Part shown: positions 11,258-21,986 of the stretch, piece after piece | Layout: each line of letters opens with the position of its first letter | Numbering within the stretch: the stretch's first letter is position 1 | Assembly: GCA_021234155.1 (NCBI GenBank) | Contig: JAJEKV010000003.1 | Location: 20,446,386 to 20,510,385 of the forward strand | Direction: 5' to 3' | DNA length: 64,000 bases | Origin: Isoetes taiwanensis | Taxonomy: Eukaryota > Streptophyta > Lycopodiopsida > Isoetales > Isoetaceae | Notes under the pieces: generated by a model | Database searches by the model: none | What the model was told of the DNA's origin: nothing | What the model saw: only the letters and a program-made list of their open reading frames with translations | Made by a program: the position numbers and the translations under genes

Positions 11258-11704
11258 TTAGAATGAAGAATCTACTCCAAGTGTAGCTCTGTGTTTCACG
11301 AATTTCTCCTTACTGAGTGGCTTTGTCAAGAGATCAGCTGGCATCTCATCTGTAGAAATATACTCCATCTTAATTGTCTTATCCACCACTCTTTCTCTTG
11401 TATAATGGTGATGAATTGAGATATGCTTGGATCTCCTGTGATGAATAGGATTTTCTGTCAAGGCACATCGCTTTTTTGTTGTCATTGTATATGGCAAGAG
11501 GGCCCATCCTGAACATAACCAATTTCGATAAAAGCGCCTAAGCCACACGGTTTCCCTTACTACCGAAGTGGCCATATACTCGACCTTGCATGATGATAAG
11601 GCTATCGACGTTTGCTTGCGGCTTGTCCAATCACCACCGCTCCATGTAACATAATCAAAAAAACTGTTGTAGACCTTTCCGTGTCCCGATCCCCTGCCGG
11701 TCAA
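11258..11704 (-). pseudogene. Copia RNase H (end of pol)
   Basis: This is a partial RNase H domain. It shows SRKQTSIALSSCKVEYMA (normally SSxEAEYxA, so the acidic site is altered), then KHISIHHHYTRERV and MPADLLTKPL near the end, the classic C-terminus of copia pol. It is separated from the reverse transcriptase part by about 340 bases with stops and shifts. Confidence 0.85.
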
Positions 11705-12040
11705 GGTCCACTAATGAAACCAATCGACTACAGGATCATTTGAATCGGTCTATACAACAACCCAAACCGGAAGTTCCTTGTAAATATCTTATTATTCTTT
11801 TTACTTCTTTCCAATGCTCCATTCACGGATTCTCGTGATATATCCGCCATCGCTTCCTATCGCTTGTGCAATATCCGCCGAAAGTGCTCACCATGATATG
11901 CATAAGACACCCTAATCGCATTTCTATATGGAATATGATTCATTTATAGTTGTTCGACAAATGTCCGAGGCTCCATATCTTTACACAATTTGTACATTTT
12001 TGTTGAAGCCGGTGTATCTTTTGGTACACATCCATCCATG

Positions 12041-13229
12041 CTAAACCTCGTGGACCCGATCTTTGGATGGCGATTCTTGATGTATCATAAGCATTCTTTT
12101 GTTCCTATCCTCGACAACTTGAAGACCCAAACATGTTTGGATCTCTCCTAAATCTGTCATACTGAAACTCCTATTGCAATTTTTTTTTTTCGATTTCACT
12201 CCTTCCATTCCTTTACTAATGATAATCAGATCATCCACATAAACTATTACCATAGTAATTTTGTGTGTAACCCATCTACAATAAACATTCCATTCTCGTC
12301 TCCCGCATTTATTGAATCCCAAAGTCTGCAGAACAGAAATCTGTCAAGTCGATTGTACCATGTCCTTGGACTTTGTTTCAGCCCATACAAAGCACGATTT
12401 AGCTTACATACCTTGCCTTTCCCAAAATCGAAGCCTTCAGGTTGTCTCATAAAAATCTCCTCGTCAAGAGCCCCATTCAAGAAAGCTGTTTTCACATCCA
12501 TTTGGTGTATTTCTAAATCCTCTTGAGCCGCCATCGCTAACATCGTTTTTATGGAGGTCATTTTGCCACGGGCGAAAATGTCTCATCAAAATCGATCCCA
12601 TGTTGCTGCGAGAATCCTTGGGCCACCAAGCGAGCTCTATACCTTTCCACTGCCCCATCATGTGCTTGCTTAATTTTGAATACCCACTTACATCCCACTG
12701 TTTTCCTTCCCTTTGGCAGCTTTACGAGATCCCATGCTTGAGTCAAATGCATTGCACCCATTTCCTCATTCATTGCATTCCGCCACCGCTCAATCAAGCC
12801 CCGAGAGCGCATCTTTGATCGATAAAGGTTCCAAGAATTTCGCTTTGAAAACGCATCGATGCACATTTCTCTTCTATATCGGTATCCCACCATGCTCCAT
12901 TCATGTTTTCCATCGCTTGCTCATCCGCTTAGAACATTTGCAAGTGATGCTGAAATCCCTGATGACTTCCATTCTAACCACCTACTTGTTGGATGATTAC
13001 CTCTTACACTGCTTCTTAATTCACCGTGAGCTATTGTCCTCGCTGTCCGTGCTCTAACTGGATGATCTCTAGTGCTGGAATCTCTTTGTGCAGATTCACC
13101 CACATCATGAACCTCTTCACTGATTTCAGCGCCCTCTGGAACTTCTGGAACCTCTTGAACCTCATAATTTGCAGCTTGTCCATCATTTGTTTTGGAATTG
13201 CTGTCCTCCTGGATTTCTAGCCACAAATC
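12041..13229 (-). pseudogene. Copia reverse transcriptase and linker, frameshifted
   Basis: The domain is spread over three frames. The linker (12921-13229) is acidic and ends at the solo LTR. Next come WRNAMNEEMGAM and VGCKWVFKIK (12558-12893), then IHQMDVKTAFLNGALDEEI and LYGLKQSPRTWY (12247-12561), then the catalytic YVDDLIIIS (about 12215-12245). Both catalytic motifs (MDVKTAF and YVDD) are present, but at least three frameshifts break the chain. Confidence 0.88.
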
Positions 13230-14799
13230 TGTGACATTCCAGCATAGTATACGCCCCGAATACATATATTATACTGCCACGTCACCCGTACATGTCACGG
13301 ATGACATGTACTTGGTGGTTGTAGTAGGTTGCACCTAGGGGGCAAGAGTTGCATCTAGGGGGCAACTTTGAATATTGTGCATGTTAAATAAACATACACA
13401 ATTAATAACCCCCCATGGACCCCATTGCCAAATGGCTAAACCCCATTTGCCAATGTTACTAACCCTAAGGGTTTCTATATAAGGGTTCCCCCTTAAACTC
13501 TAAACCCCTTTTCTCTCTTTGCATTTTAGGGTTTCCATAGAGCTCCTTTCGCATTTCGCATTTCGGCTTCCCTTGCGCCATTTCGGCCAAGTGAAGACCC
13601 CATTTCGCATTGCTCGACTCTGTAAAGCCGTCTTTGCACAACAGATTATCGAGTAGCAGCCATCTTCAGCAAGATCAGAGACATGGATGTGTTCCGAGGA
13701 GCCGGAGTGGGTCAAGGACCAGGTATCTAGTCATTCTGTTGTGCAAAGCCATCTTTGGGCTAAGCAGTGAGGTAGTTTAGCATATTCATTCAGCCATAGA
13801 GGCCTTATAGATCCCGAGATCATAAGCCCTAACTAAGGAACCTAACTCTGTTGTTTAGGTAGATAAAGTAGATGATATTCTTCATTTCAAGATTTGGTAT
13901 TTCATTATGTGACCTCCATGTATTGGAAAAGGGGGTAGAGACCCTAGCAGCTTTGTAGAAGATGATCCTAGAATAGTATCATTAGTACCCAATTATTGCG
14001 GCCTGTACACAGGAGCCCACCGGGTTGAAGGTGGCGGGGCCAGACCGGCATAACAAGGAGGTACTTGTCCCAACACAGATCAATCCCTCTGGTATGTAAA
14101 GCCTACCAGGGATTCTAGTGAGCTAGGTCTAATGCCTTGTCACTGCGTGAGGGCAAGGCATGGGCTCGACACCCGTGGAGTGATGCGTCACTCTCCATTG
14201 GGTTCAAGTCGAATTAGGGCAGTGGCCCTCTAGCCACCTGTGTTGAGCATGGAAGCCTCTGGAGGGAGGGTAACCTTCCTCCTGCCTCATCGGGGCTGGA
14301 GAGATGCAATCCAGTAGTAGCCCTCTTGGCTACGTACCCAGCAGGCTACGGTCCAGTCCCAATACCTATCAAGCCACTCTGCAAAGTGTGTATAGGAGGG
14401 GCGAATGGAGTGGACTACCCAACAGCCATGTTCCTTTGCCAGCCAAATTTATTGCCATGAATTCTGTCTGCAATGACTTCTGGAGGCCAAGCCGTCAGTC
14501 GAACCCCCTTGAGTCAGAGCCCAGGGTAGGATTCCCTTGTTGATATTGATCATACCGATGATGTTGTATATGTGATGATGATGTTGTGTTCACCCTTCGA
14601 GGTGATTGTATTTATATACTGTTAGTTTGTGCTCATGTTTGTTTATTCACGCTTCCGCAGATAGGTCCATTCTTCCCTTGCTGGCTCATTCCACTGGGAG
14701 TGGAGTCAGGTGGATGGCCCCTGTCAGTGTAGCTGCCAGGGGGAATGCTCCTCCTTCAGATACGATGTGTGCATCGTATAAGGAGTAGGGGACGTCACA
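13230..14799 (+). mobile_element. Solo gypsy-family LTR with 5-bp target duplication
   Basis: It begins TGTGACATTCC and ends GACGTCACA and is 1570 bp. It is flanked by the perfect duplication AAATC at 13225-13229 and 14800-14804. It contains no internal retroviral genes, so it is the product of LTR-LTR recombination. It shares blocks with the LTR at 2782-4406 (for example around ATTGCGGCC and TGCAAAGTGTG) and with 40168-41756 in reverse. It interrupts the copia pol between integrase and reverse transcriptase. Orientation is inferred from those related LTRs. Confidence 0.92.
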
Positions 14800-16250
14800 A
14801 AATCTGTATTTTCTTGATAGAAGTCAAGAGTCTCCTGCTCTTGTGGCCCCCCTAGGCCTGCTACTCCATATTCCTCAAAAAAAACATTGCTACTTCGAAT
14901 CACCTTTCTGGTTTGAACATCCAGCAGTCTGTACCGTTTGCCATCTTGACAATATCCCACAAAGATACACCTGCATGATTTGTCTGATAACTTTGATTGC
15001 CTGATCTCCTTCGGAACAAAAGCATATGCCATACACGCAAATACTCTAAGATTGCTCACATCTGGCTTTACTCCACTCCACATTTCTTCAGGTGTTTTGC
15101 CACTGACTGCCACTGTTGGTGCCCAGTTCTGTAAATAGCAGGCAGTAAGTATGGCTTCTCCCCAAAATGCATCTGCCAATTTTGCCCATTTCATCATGCT
15201 TAAGGCACATTCCTTCAAAGTGCGCATTTTTCTTTCTGCCACCCCATTTTGAGAGTGCTCATATGGGTTTGATAGCTGCCTTTTTATACCTTCTTGTTGC
15301 AAACACTTGTTGAATGCTTGTGAAACAAATTCAGTTCCATTATCACTTCTAATGGCCTCAATCATAGATCCGGTCTCTCTTTCAACTTGCTTCATCCAAG
15401 TCTGAAATGTTTCTAGTACTTCATTCTTTCTTTCCACCAAGAACACAAATGTCTTCCTTGAATAATCATCAATAATTACTAGAAAATATTGAGCATGTCC
15501 AAATGTTCTTACTGGCATCTTACCACTCAGATCTGTGTGAATTAGCTGCAGCACCTTTTTTGCTCTTGTTCCTTGCCTTTTTGCTGGCCTTCGATGATGT
15601 TTGCCCATCACGCATCCCTCACATAACTCCAGATTTCTTGTACTGTGTATATCAAAACCTGTAACCATGTTTTCTTGCTGTAATTTCCTCATCCTCCCCT
15701 GGTTTATGTGACCAAATCGAAGATGCCATATCTGAAGATCTCTGTCTGGTCCCAAGGCTGCAAATGCATTTACTGTTTCCTTCTCTTCTTCAAGTAGCTT
15801 GTACAAGAACCCAACTCTAATGCCTTTCCCTACCACTTCCTGCTTACTATTCATTAGCAACATTTCAGTCTTCCTAGTGCATGAGGATATCCCAACGTCT
15901 GCCAATCTTGAAAGTGAAATTAGATTCCTTGATAAGGCGGGAACATACATGGCATTTCTCATTTCATGTGGAGCATCTGCAAACTGAATGGTTAGAGTTC
16001 CAGTCCCCGTGATCTTCAGACCTGCTGCTATGCCATTCACATTTCGTCCACTGGTTTCTTCTTTGAAGTCTCTAAATTTTTCCAAGCTACTTGTCATGAC
16101 GTGGGTTGCCGCCGAATCTAGAATCCAAGACTTTTTCCTGTTTCCAGAAGCCACCAACAAAGCCACCGCTTCAGATTCGCGTACTTCAGCAACCAAGCCT
16201 TGAGGAAGCTCTTCTCCCACAATGCTGCTTTCACTATCACTCTCAGACAA
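14800..16250 (-). pseudogene. Copia protease-integrase, truncated by the solo LTR
   Basis: Reading on the minus strand from 16250, the protease motif WILDSAATHVM has DSAA where most copia proteases have DSGA. The integrase zinc finger (WHLRFGH, CEGCVMGK) and the DDE core (HTDLSGKM, IRSDNGTEF, NGVAERKMRTL) follow, with all three acidic residues kept. A conserved tail (RCIFVGYCQDGKRYRL) is present. The frame runs on into the solo LTR and stops at 14724, so the last 25 or so codons are LTR-derived. Confidence 0.93.
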
Positions 16251-16412
16251 GCAATCTGCCCATCTTGCTGCCCGAAGGAGTTTATACTCTTGCCCAAGTT
16301 CTTCTCGCTTCTCACAGATCGCTTCTGCTAGGCTTGCCTCAACCTCACTCTCATCCTCTTCCTCTAATTTGTTCTCTTCAGCAATATGTGCACTGGAATT
16401 CCGACCATTTGT

Positions 16413-17241
16413 TCATCTTTTCCTTGATGGATACTTCTTGGCTTCTTTCTTTCCCTCTTCTTTTTCTTTTTCACTTCTTTTTCCTTCTTCTTTCTTTCCA
16501 TGTCTACAATTCCTAGACAAATGCCCTTTCTTTCCACAAGTCCAACACTCAAAGTCTCCTTTTGTGGATCTTGCCTTAGCAACAAATGCTGAATCCTCCT
16601 CATCCTTCTTTATGAGATTAGTTGCCTGTAACACAGCTCCAATAACTGCCTCACTGTTCAAAATTCCATTTTTACATCCCATAGCTTGCTTGATAGAATC
16701 ATATGAACTTGGCAAACTGGCTAATATGGCCATTGCCAAATCTTCATCACTTATAAAATGATTAAGTGCAACTAATTGATCCACCAAGCTTTCCATGTGA
16801 CTGATATGATCAGTGGGTTCATCCCCTTCTTTCATTTTCGTTGAGAAGAAATTCTGCCACAAGAATAGTTTTTGAGAAGTGCTATGGGTCTTGAATGTTT
16901 TCTTCAAACATTTCCAGCCCTCTCTTGCTATTTTCTTCAGCCTCACCAAAGGAATTTGACCATCTTTTAGCCCAAACATCATCGATGTTTTAGCCCTGTT
17001 ATCCTTCTTCCTCCATGCTGCCAATCGATTCATATCTTCCTTGAGTATGGGTAATCTCCCCTTCAGTATCATTCACTAAATTCTCAATGGACATTGGGTC
17101 TGCCGGCATTAGGTCTGCCCCGCTTACAACATCCCAGATATCCCTTTCCTCCAAGAAAGCTTGCATTTTCCAAAACCACACAGTGGCGTTGTTCCTGTCA
17201 AGCTTCTCCATATTCTTGAGATCCATCTGAAACTTTGCCAT
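16413..17241 (-). pseudogene. Copia gag, frameshifted
   Basis: The start at 17241 gives a typical copia gag N-terminus (KLDRNNATVWFWKMQAFLEE). The frame breaks near 17050 and resumes with the capsid region (HISHMESLVDQLVALNHFISDED). A CCHC zinc knuckle, CWTCGKKGHLSRNC, lies near 16500-16545, followed by a Lys/Glu-rich tail. Capsid and nucleocapsid would package the element RNA. Another shift separates it from the protease. Confidence 0.88.
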
Positions 17242-17285
17242 CTCACAGTCTCCCTTTGATTCTTACTATGCTTCTCTGTTTTCGA

Positions 17286-17297
17286 GCTCTGATACCA
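17286..17297 (-). other. Copia primer-binding site
   Basis: The minus strand reads TGGTATCAGAGC, complementary to the 3' end of initiator tRNA-Met, a few bases inside the 5' LTR. Confidence 0.88.
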
Positions 17298-17302
17298 TAA
17301 AG

Positions 17303-17481
17303 CGAAAGCACAAGCAGAAACAAAGACACAGTTTGAATCAAGAAAAATCACCGATTCCCTCTCGGAACCTTCTATATATACAATCGTGATGGTTACAACT
17401 GAAACATAAATGATCTAATTACGTTTGTTACTCCAACGTCTACTTCATTTAATACAGAATCATTTGTTACTATTCTCAACA
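17303..17481 (-). repeat. Copia 5' LTR
   Basis: This 179-bp LTR differs from its partner at 11065-11243 at only a few positions, pointing to a fairly recent insertion. Confidence 0.88.
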
Positions 17482-17486
17482 ATTTT

Positions 17487-18025
17487 CCTTGTTTTTGCAC
17501 AGGTTCATGACACTAACATGTATTTGACCCAAGAAGCTTCTTGCGCTAACTCTATTAGTAGAATTATACCACTGAACAGACTTGTAATTCTGAATAACCT
17601 GCATAAAGGAAAACCTCACAATGTTTCCATCTTTATCAGGCTTCCCTGCAGCCAAATGCCTCAAGTTGTTTATATGTCAAGACAACATCAGAATCATGGC
17701 ACCTGCATGGCATTCTGAACTGCTCTTCCTGATAGTGATTCATGTCCACATCATAGTTCTTACTCAATCTCTCATTATACTCAAGAAACTCTTTCCCATT
17801 CTCTTGACCAACTAGAAAATCACTTATCAGCAGCTGATGCAACTCATTCTGCCCTCGAATAGCAAACCTACCTACACAATAGTACAAGAATCTCCTCTGC
17901 AAGCCTCTAGCACGAGTAACCTGATAATCCAGGTCTGCTAACAATGCTACTTCATTAGCAAACCTAATCTCATCTACCTTTTTTCTTTTCTGACAGACAC
18001 CTGGAGTTTTCCTAGATCTCCTCAT
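17487..18025 (-). pseudogene. Tyrosine-recombinase-like (DUF3504/Crypton-type) gene fragment
   Basis: The first frame (18025 down to about 17640) contains GRFAIRGQNELHQLLISDF. It resembles box I of tyrosine recombinases, with the catalytic Arg at about 17857. It continues with FLEYNERLSKN, where the Lys (about 17761) would be the beta-hairpin lysine. A frameshift near 17660 moves to a second frame (17664-17476) containing QWYNSTN, like the WY region of DUF3504 proteins. The copia element then cuts the gene. A possible 3' splice site, TTTGCAG, lies at about 18170 on the minus strand, so an upstream exon may exist. In animals and fungi such domains come from Crypton transposons. The match is by motif only, so the family call is tentative. 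A cellular gene or an element are both possible. Confidence 0.42.
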
Positions 18026-19026
18026 GCTATCTATACAAGCTAATCGTGCTCGCTCAAAAATAGACTCTTCCTAATGTCAAAGGTAAGCTCTTGAATTCTA
18101 GTTTGGGCTATCCTTATTTCCCGATGCCTTCTTATCATGCTCCCAAACTTCCTGAACATATCCTACAATCTGCAAATCAATCAAGAAGTTAGAAAGTTAT
18201 AAAATCAGAATAACAAAGTAAGAAAGTTGTTAAATAAAACTTACGATTCTAGCATAAAAAATAAAAAATAGACACAAGAATATAAATCTGCTTACAAGTT
18301 TTATAAGTGATCAGTTCAAAGGTCGCAAGAACGCAAAAAAGTTGCAATGGAACTCCAAAAATCAGAACAAAAGGCTGAAAACTCAATAAAGATCCTCTCA
18401 AAGGACTCCAACCGCCAGAACTACACTCGAACAACCGCCAGAACTCCAAAACAAGCTCAGATCCTCAGCAAAATACTCCACGAATCACCTGCAAGCAAAA
18501 TTTGTCAGAATATACGTAGATGTGACTAAAAACACAAAAAAAACTCGAGAATCAAATGTAAACTATCCTAGCGCTTTCAAAGAAGCAGGAGCGCCATCAA
18601 AAAACTCGCCAAAACACTCTAACGCCTTCGAAAATGGCCTAGCGCTGTTCAAAACGCCATAGCCAGTTCGCGAAGGAGAAAGAGAGAGAAAATGTTACGT
18701 CAGACTCTCTCTAAAGTTTTGTCCACGTCAGCGCCACGTCAAACGCCACATCAGAAAAATTGCCACCGTACATTCACGTTGGAGGTAAGGCAGCCGAGGC
18801 AAAACTTGACCCCGTGGAATTGAAGGCACCTCCTTTCCTGCATATATATGTAAAAGTTTGGTTAGGTTGTTTTCAGCCGTTAAATGATTGCCAGCCGTTA
18901 AATGATTGCCATGTGGACGGTGTAGATCGCATGTGTTGTAGAGTGTTTGAATAGCGGGCAGAATGCAGACCAGAAAGTAGCCCAGCAACCGCAGGCGACA
19001 TTCTCAAAAAGAATATCTGACACCCA
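18026..19026. other. Spacer upstream of the receptor kinase
   Basis: No gene is recognised. It may hold upstream exons of the recombinase-like relic on the minus strand. A short tandem repeat of CAGCCGTTAAATGATTGC lies at about 18872-18911. Confidence 0.5.
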
Positions 19027-19033
19027 TATAAAT
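19027..19033 (+). promoter_or_regulatory. Candidate TATA box of the receptor kinase
   Basis: TATAAAT lies about 200 bases before the chosen start codon, in an otherwise plain upstream region. Confidence 0.4.
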
Positions 19034-19228
19034 TGATTGGTTATTATGGCTGAAAAGAGCCTAACCGTACTTTAGCTTAGAAGGAAAGGTACCTTTTGCA
19101 CGTCTTTGGCGTTCAGTGCAACTTATAAATGGAGGTTCAATCACGTTCTCAAACCTTCGAAGCAACTTCACACTTTGAGAGAAGTTAGGGAACTTCTGTT
19201 TAGGAGTAAAGATTATGGATATGGACAC

Positions 19229-21817
19229 ATGGCTCAAGGCAAGGGAAGAAGAAAAATGGGGACATTCAAGATGGAGAGGATGTGTATGGCCTTGTTTTTG
19301 TTGCTCACATCTGTGGCAGCAGATTTAAAATCGTCAATTTCATCACCATGTGGTGTTACATGTGGTGCTAATAGCATTTGCAGCCAAGGGAACTGTACCT
19401 GTCCCCATGATTTTACCCTTTTTGATCCCACCAAGCCAAATTCCGGATGCAAATATGGAGGCAACTATGCCACTAAAGTATTGGCCCTAACAGGTGTTAT
19501 CTATACTCAATCTTCGGTTAATTTTAGCGAGATGCAATACTTGAATTGTCTTGAGAAGGTCAGTACTAATGAATATCAAGCATCATATTTTAGAGCAACT
19601 TCTCAGCTATGCTTCCCTGTAAATTCAGTTGGTAGTCTTGAGGTCACTGAGGACTTCAACGATACAGCTTTTTTTCATGTCAGTATCACAAGTGCAACGT
19701 TTTGTGATGAGCCATATAAGTGTGGAAGCTATGGAATTTGCAACAACAGAAATGGCACATGCTCTTGCCCCCCATCTTTTCTTCCTATTAATGGCACAGC
19801 CGATAAAGGGTGCACTCGGGCCAATGGCTCTGATTCCGGCTTCCTCACCTTGCCTGGAGTTTCTTCTTCTTCATACCAGCTTCCCAACGATGTCAGGAAT
19901 TTCAGTGATACTTTCAATTGCATGAAAATTTGTGACGGGAATTTTAACTGCCTGGCAGTATTCGATCAAACAAATCGAACCTGTTCCATAATACTAGGCC
20001 AGGTGGGTACTCTTGCTAATTTCCCCCAGAGTAATTTTGTAACATATCTGTGGGTTAATAAAACAGAGACAAATTCAAACAACAGGGAACCTATTAGTAA
20101 CACCACAACTCCCCTGCTCAAGTGTGATGCTCGAGATGCATGTGGAAATTATGGAATTTGCTCAGCAAGTGGATGTTCTTGCCCTGATAAATTTGTTCAC
20201 TTATCTCTTGGCTGCAAACCTGGTAGTGGCTATAAAAGTGACTTCCTTGTGATGAATGGTACTACATACTGTGGCACATATCCCTCCACAAATCTCACCA
20301 ATTCTTCAACGTGTCCGAACTTATGTAGCCAAAACACAAGTTGTGAAGCTGCCTTCCTGAGTGCAAAAGGTGAGTGTGTTTTGATGTTTACACAAGTTGG
20401 GAGTCTCAAATATACCTCCAATCAGACTGATGTTGCTTTTCTTAGAGTTAACAAAACATCAACAAAATCTTCACTCTCTGCAAAGGCTTTGACAGGAATC
20501 ATAGTTGGATCAATAGTACTGTTTATAGGTTGCATTATTGTCCTAGGTTGTATTTGGTTCCCATATAAGATCCGCAAAGATAATAGTCATACTCAGGAGG
20601 AAATTGTATACAACAGTCAGATTTGTGACAATGCAAAAGAAGAAAGTAAGGTTGTTACTGCAGACCTTGGAATAGAAGTGACCGAAAACTATGAAGGGGA
20701 TGATGAAGCAATATCAGCAGTTAAATGCAGTGGTCAGACCGAGAATATTGAAAGGCAGACTTGTCAAAACGTTGCAGTAGGTCCAAACATTTATTCCTAT
20801 GCTGACATACTGGAAATGACAAACAATTTTGCAAATAGAATTGGAGAGGGAGGATATGCTCTTGTATACAAGGGGAAGACTAAGGAAGGATCCGATTCAG
20901 CTGTCAAAGTGCTCAAGCCCACTAAACAAACAGAGCGAGAATTCATTCGAGAAATTTCTCTTCTATCCATGATCCACCATTGGAACCTGGTTGAGTTTCT
21001 AGGTTACTGCAATGAAGACACTCATAGAATTTTAGTTTATGAATTTATGGTAAATGGCTCGCTAGACAATTGGATCTTCAACAACTTAAGTCACCCTTTA
21101 ACCTGGGAACAGAGATACAGTATCATTGTTGGAGTTGCTTCTGGTATGACTTACCTTCATGATCAATGCAGAAACCGAGTTTTGCATTTAGATCTCAAGC
21201 CTCAGAACATACTTTTGGATGCCAATTTTCATCCTAAAATTGCTGATTTTGGTCTAAGTAGACTGCTTGATAGAAATAAATCTATGACCATGACACAAAC
21301 AGTCAGAGGTACGCCTCAGTATATTGCTCCTGAGTGCTTCATGGGTGCAGGTCTAAATGAGAAGATGGATGTTTACGGCTTTGGTATTATTATGCTAGAG
21401 GTGCTTGGAGGACAAGGAATTGTAAATTTGCCAGGATCAAAACTTGCAGATGCAATTTCATGGTGTTGGAGTTGGATGGAAGATTTCTTTCCTGATGATC
21501 TGGTGGACCCTGCTATTCAAAGAACTGTAGACAAAATACAAGCCAAAAGGGTGATGCAACTTGCTTTTCTCTGTATGCAACTGGCACCCTCTCAACGTCC
21601 TTGCATGTCTGCTGTTTCTCAAATGCTGCAAGGAATAGTACCATTGCAGCGTATGTCTCTTGCTCAGGAACAAATGCTCAAAGAATCTTTTAACTCCAAA
21701 CAACCTCTACTCAGCTGTTCTATTAGCATGAGCACCAGTTCTCTTAATGTCCCAGCGACTTCTACTACTAGCACTGCCAATTATCAAGAGGCTTTCTCTT
21801 CCTTGCAAGGAAGATAA
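19229..21817 (+). CDS. Receptor-like serine/threonine kinase with three EGF-PAN modules, non-RD
   Basis: A single exon of 862 codons. The first ATG is at 19229; the frame is open for 41 codons before it but without ATG, and 19256 or 19271 are alternative starts. A signal peptide (CMALFLLLTSVAAD) leads into three repeated units, each an EGF-like Cys cluster (CGANSICSQGNCTC, CGSYGICNNRNGTCSC, CGNYGICSASGCSC) followed by a PAN-like segment ending VGSL or VGTL and a VNKT-like strand. A transmembrane helix (about 422-446) and the kinase (about 534-805) follow. The glycine loop is GEGGYA (third Gly is Ala). AVK lysine, HLDLKPQN, DFG and APE are present. HLD for HRD makes it a non-RD kinase, a class often linked to immunity. 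No B-lectin domain is seen, unlike most S-domain kinases with EGF and PAN. It is predicted to sit in the plasma membrane and sense an unknown ligand. Confidence 0.92.
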   Translation: MAQGKGRRKMGTFKMERMCMALFLLLTSVAADLKSSISSPCGVTCGANSICSQGNCTCPHDFTLFDPTKPNSGCKYGGNYATKVLALTGVIYTQSSVNFSEMQYLNCLEKVSTNEYQASYFRATSQLCFPVNSVGSLEVTEDFNDTAFFHVSITSATFCDEPYKCGSYGICNNRNGTCSCPPSFLPINGTADKGCTRANGSDSGFLTLPGVSSSSYQLPNDVRNFSDTFNCMKICDGNFNCLAVFDQTNRTCSIILGQVGTLANFPQSNFVTYLWVNKTETNSNNREPISNTTTPLLKCDARDACGNYGICSASGCSCPDKFVHLSLGCKPGSGYKSDFLVMNGTTYCGTYPSTNLTNSSTCPNLCSQNTSCEAAFLSAKGECVLMFTQVGSLKYTSNQTDVAFLRVNKTSTKSSLSAKALTGIIVGSIVLFIGCIIVLGCIWFPYKIRKDNSHTQEEIVYNSQICDNAKEESKVVTADLGIEVTENYEGDDEAISAVKCSGQTENIERQTCQNVAVGPNIYSYADILEMTNNFANRIGEGGYALVYKGKTKEGSDSAVKVLKPTKQTEREFIREISLLSMIHHWNLVEFLGYCNEDTHRILVYEFMVNGSLDNWIFNNLSHPLTWEQRYSIIVGVASGMTYLHDQCRNRVLHLDLKPQNILLDANFHPKIADFGLSRLLDRNKSMTMTQTVRGTPQYIAPECFMGAGLNEKMDVYGFGIIMLEVLGGQGIVNLPGSKLADAISWCWSWMEDFFPDDLVDPAIQRTVDKIQAKRVMQLAFLCMQLAPSQRPCMSAVSQMLQGIVPLQRMSLAQEQMLKESFNSKQPLLSCSISMSTSSLNVPATSTTSTANYQEAFSSLQGR

Positions 21818-21986
21818 TCCCTTCATTTCATATCTATGCTTGATAATTAAGAATAAGTTTTCATAAACGCAAGCAAACACAAGCGTATTTGCCTTGTTCT
21901 TACTTGCGTTTTGTGTCTACTGATCCAATTGCACACTCATGCCATTATCTTGGGGTCCCTCATTAAGGATGGGTAAAAGTAAAAGT
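21818..21986. other. Receptor kinase 3' flank
   Basis: This short AT-rich stretch probably holds the 3' UTR. The fold-back repeat starts immediately after it. Confidence 0.5.

Larger units (their letters stand above)
11060..17481 (-). mobile_element. Ty1/copia retrotransposon, degenerate, interrupted by a solo LTR
   Basis: On the minus strand the order is 5' LTR (17303-17481), primer site (17286-17297), gag, protease-integrase, the foreign LTR at 13230-14799, reverse transcriptase, RNase H and 3' LTR (11065-11243). Without the solo LTR and its extra target copy it is about 4.85 kb. If the LTRs are extended five bases inwards (11060 and 17298), the primer site abuts the LTR. The element is then flanked by a perfect 5-bp duplication, ATTTT (11055-11059 and 17482-17486). 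Several frameshifts make it non-functional. Confidence 0.9.

Noticed and set aside
11258-11704. Working RNase H in the first copia element
   Set aside because: The acidic residue of the SSxEAEY motif is replaced and the frame is cut off from reverse transcriptase.
19106-19228. Upstream extension of the receptor kinase to a TTG codon
   Set aside because: There is no ATG in this stretch and the sequence does not look coding; the signal peptide fits starts at 19229-19271.
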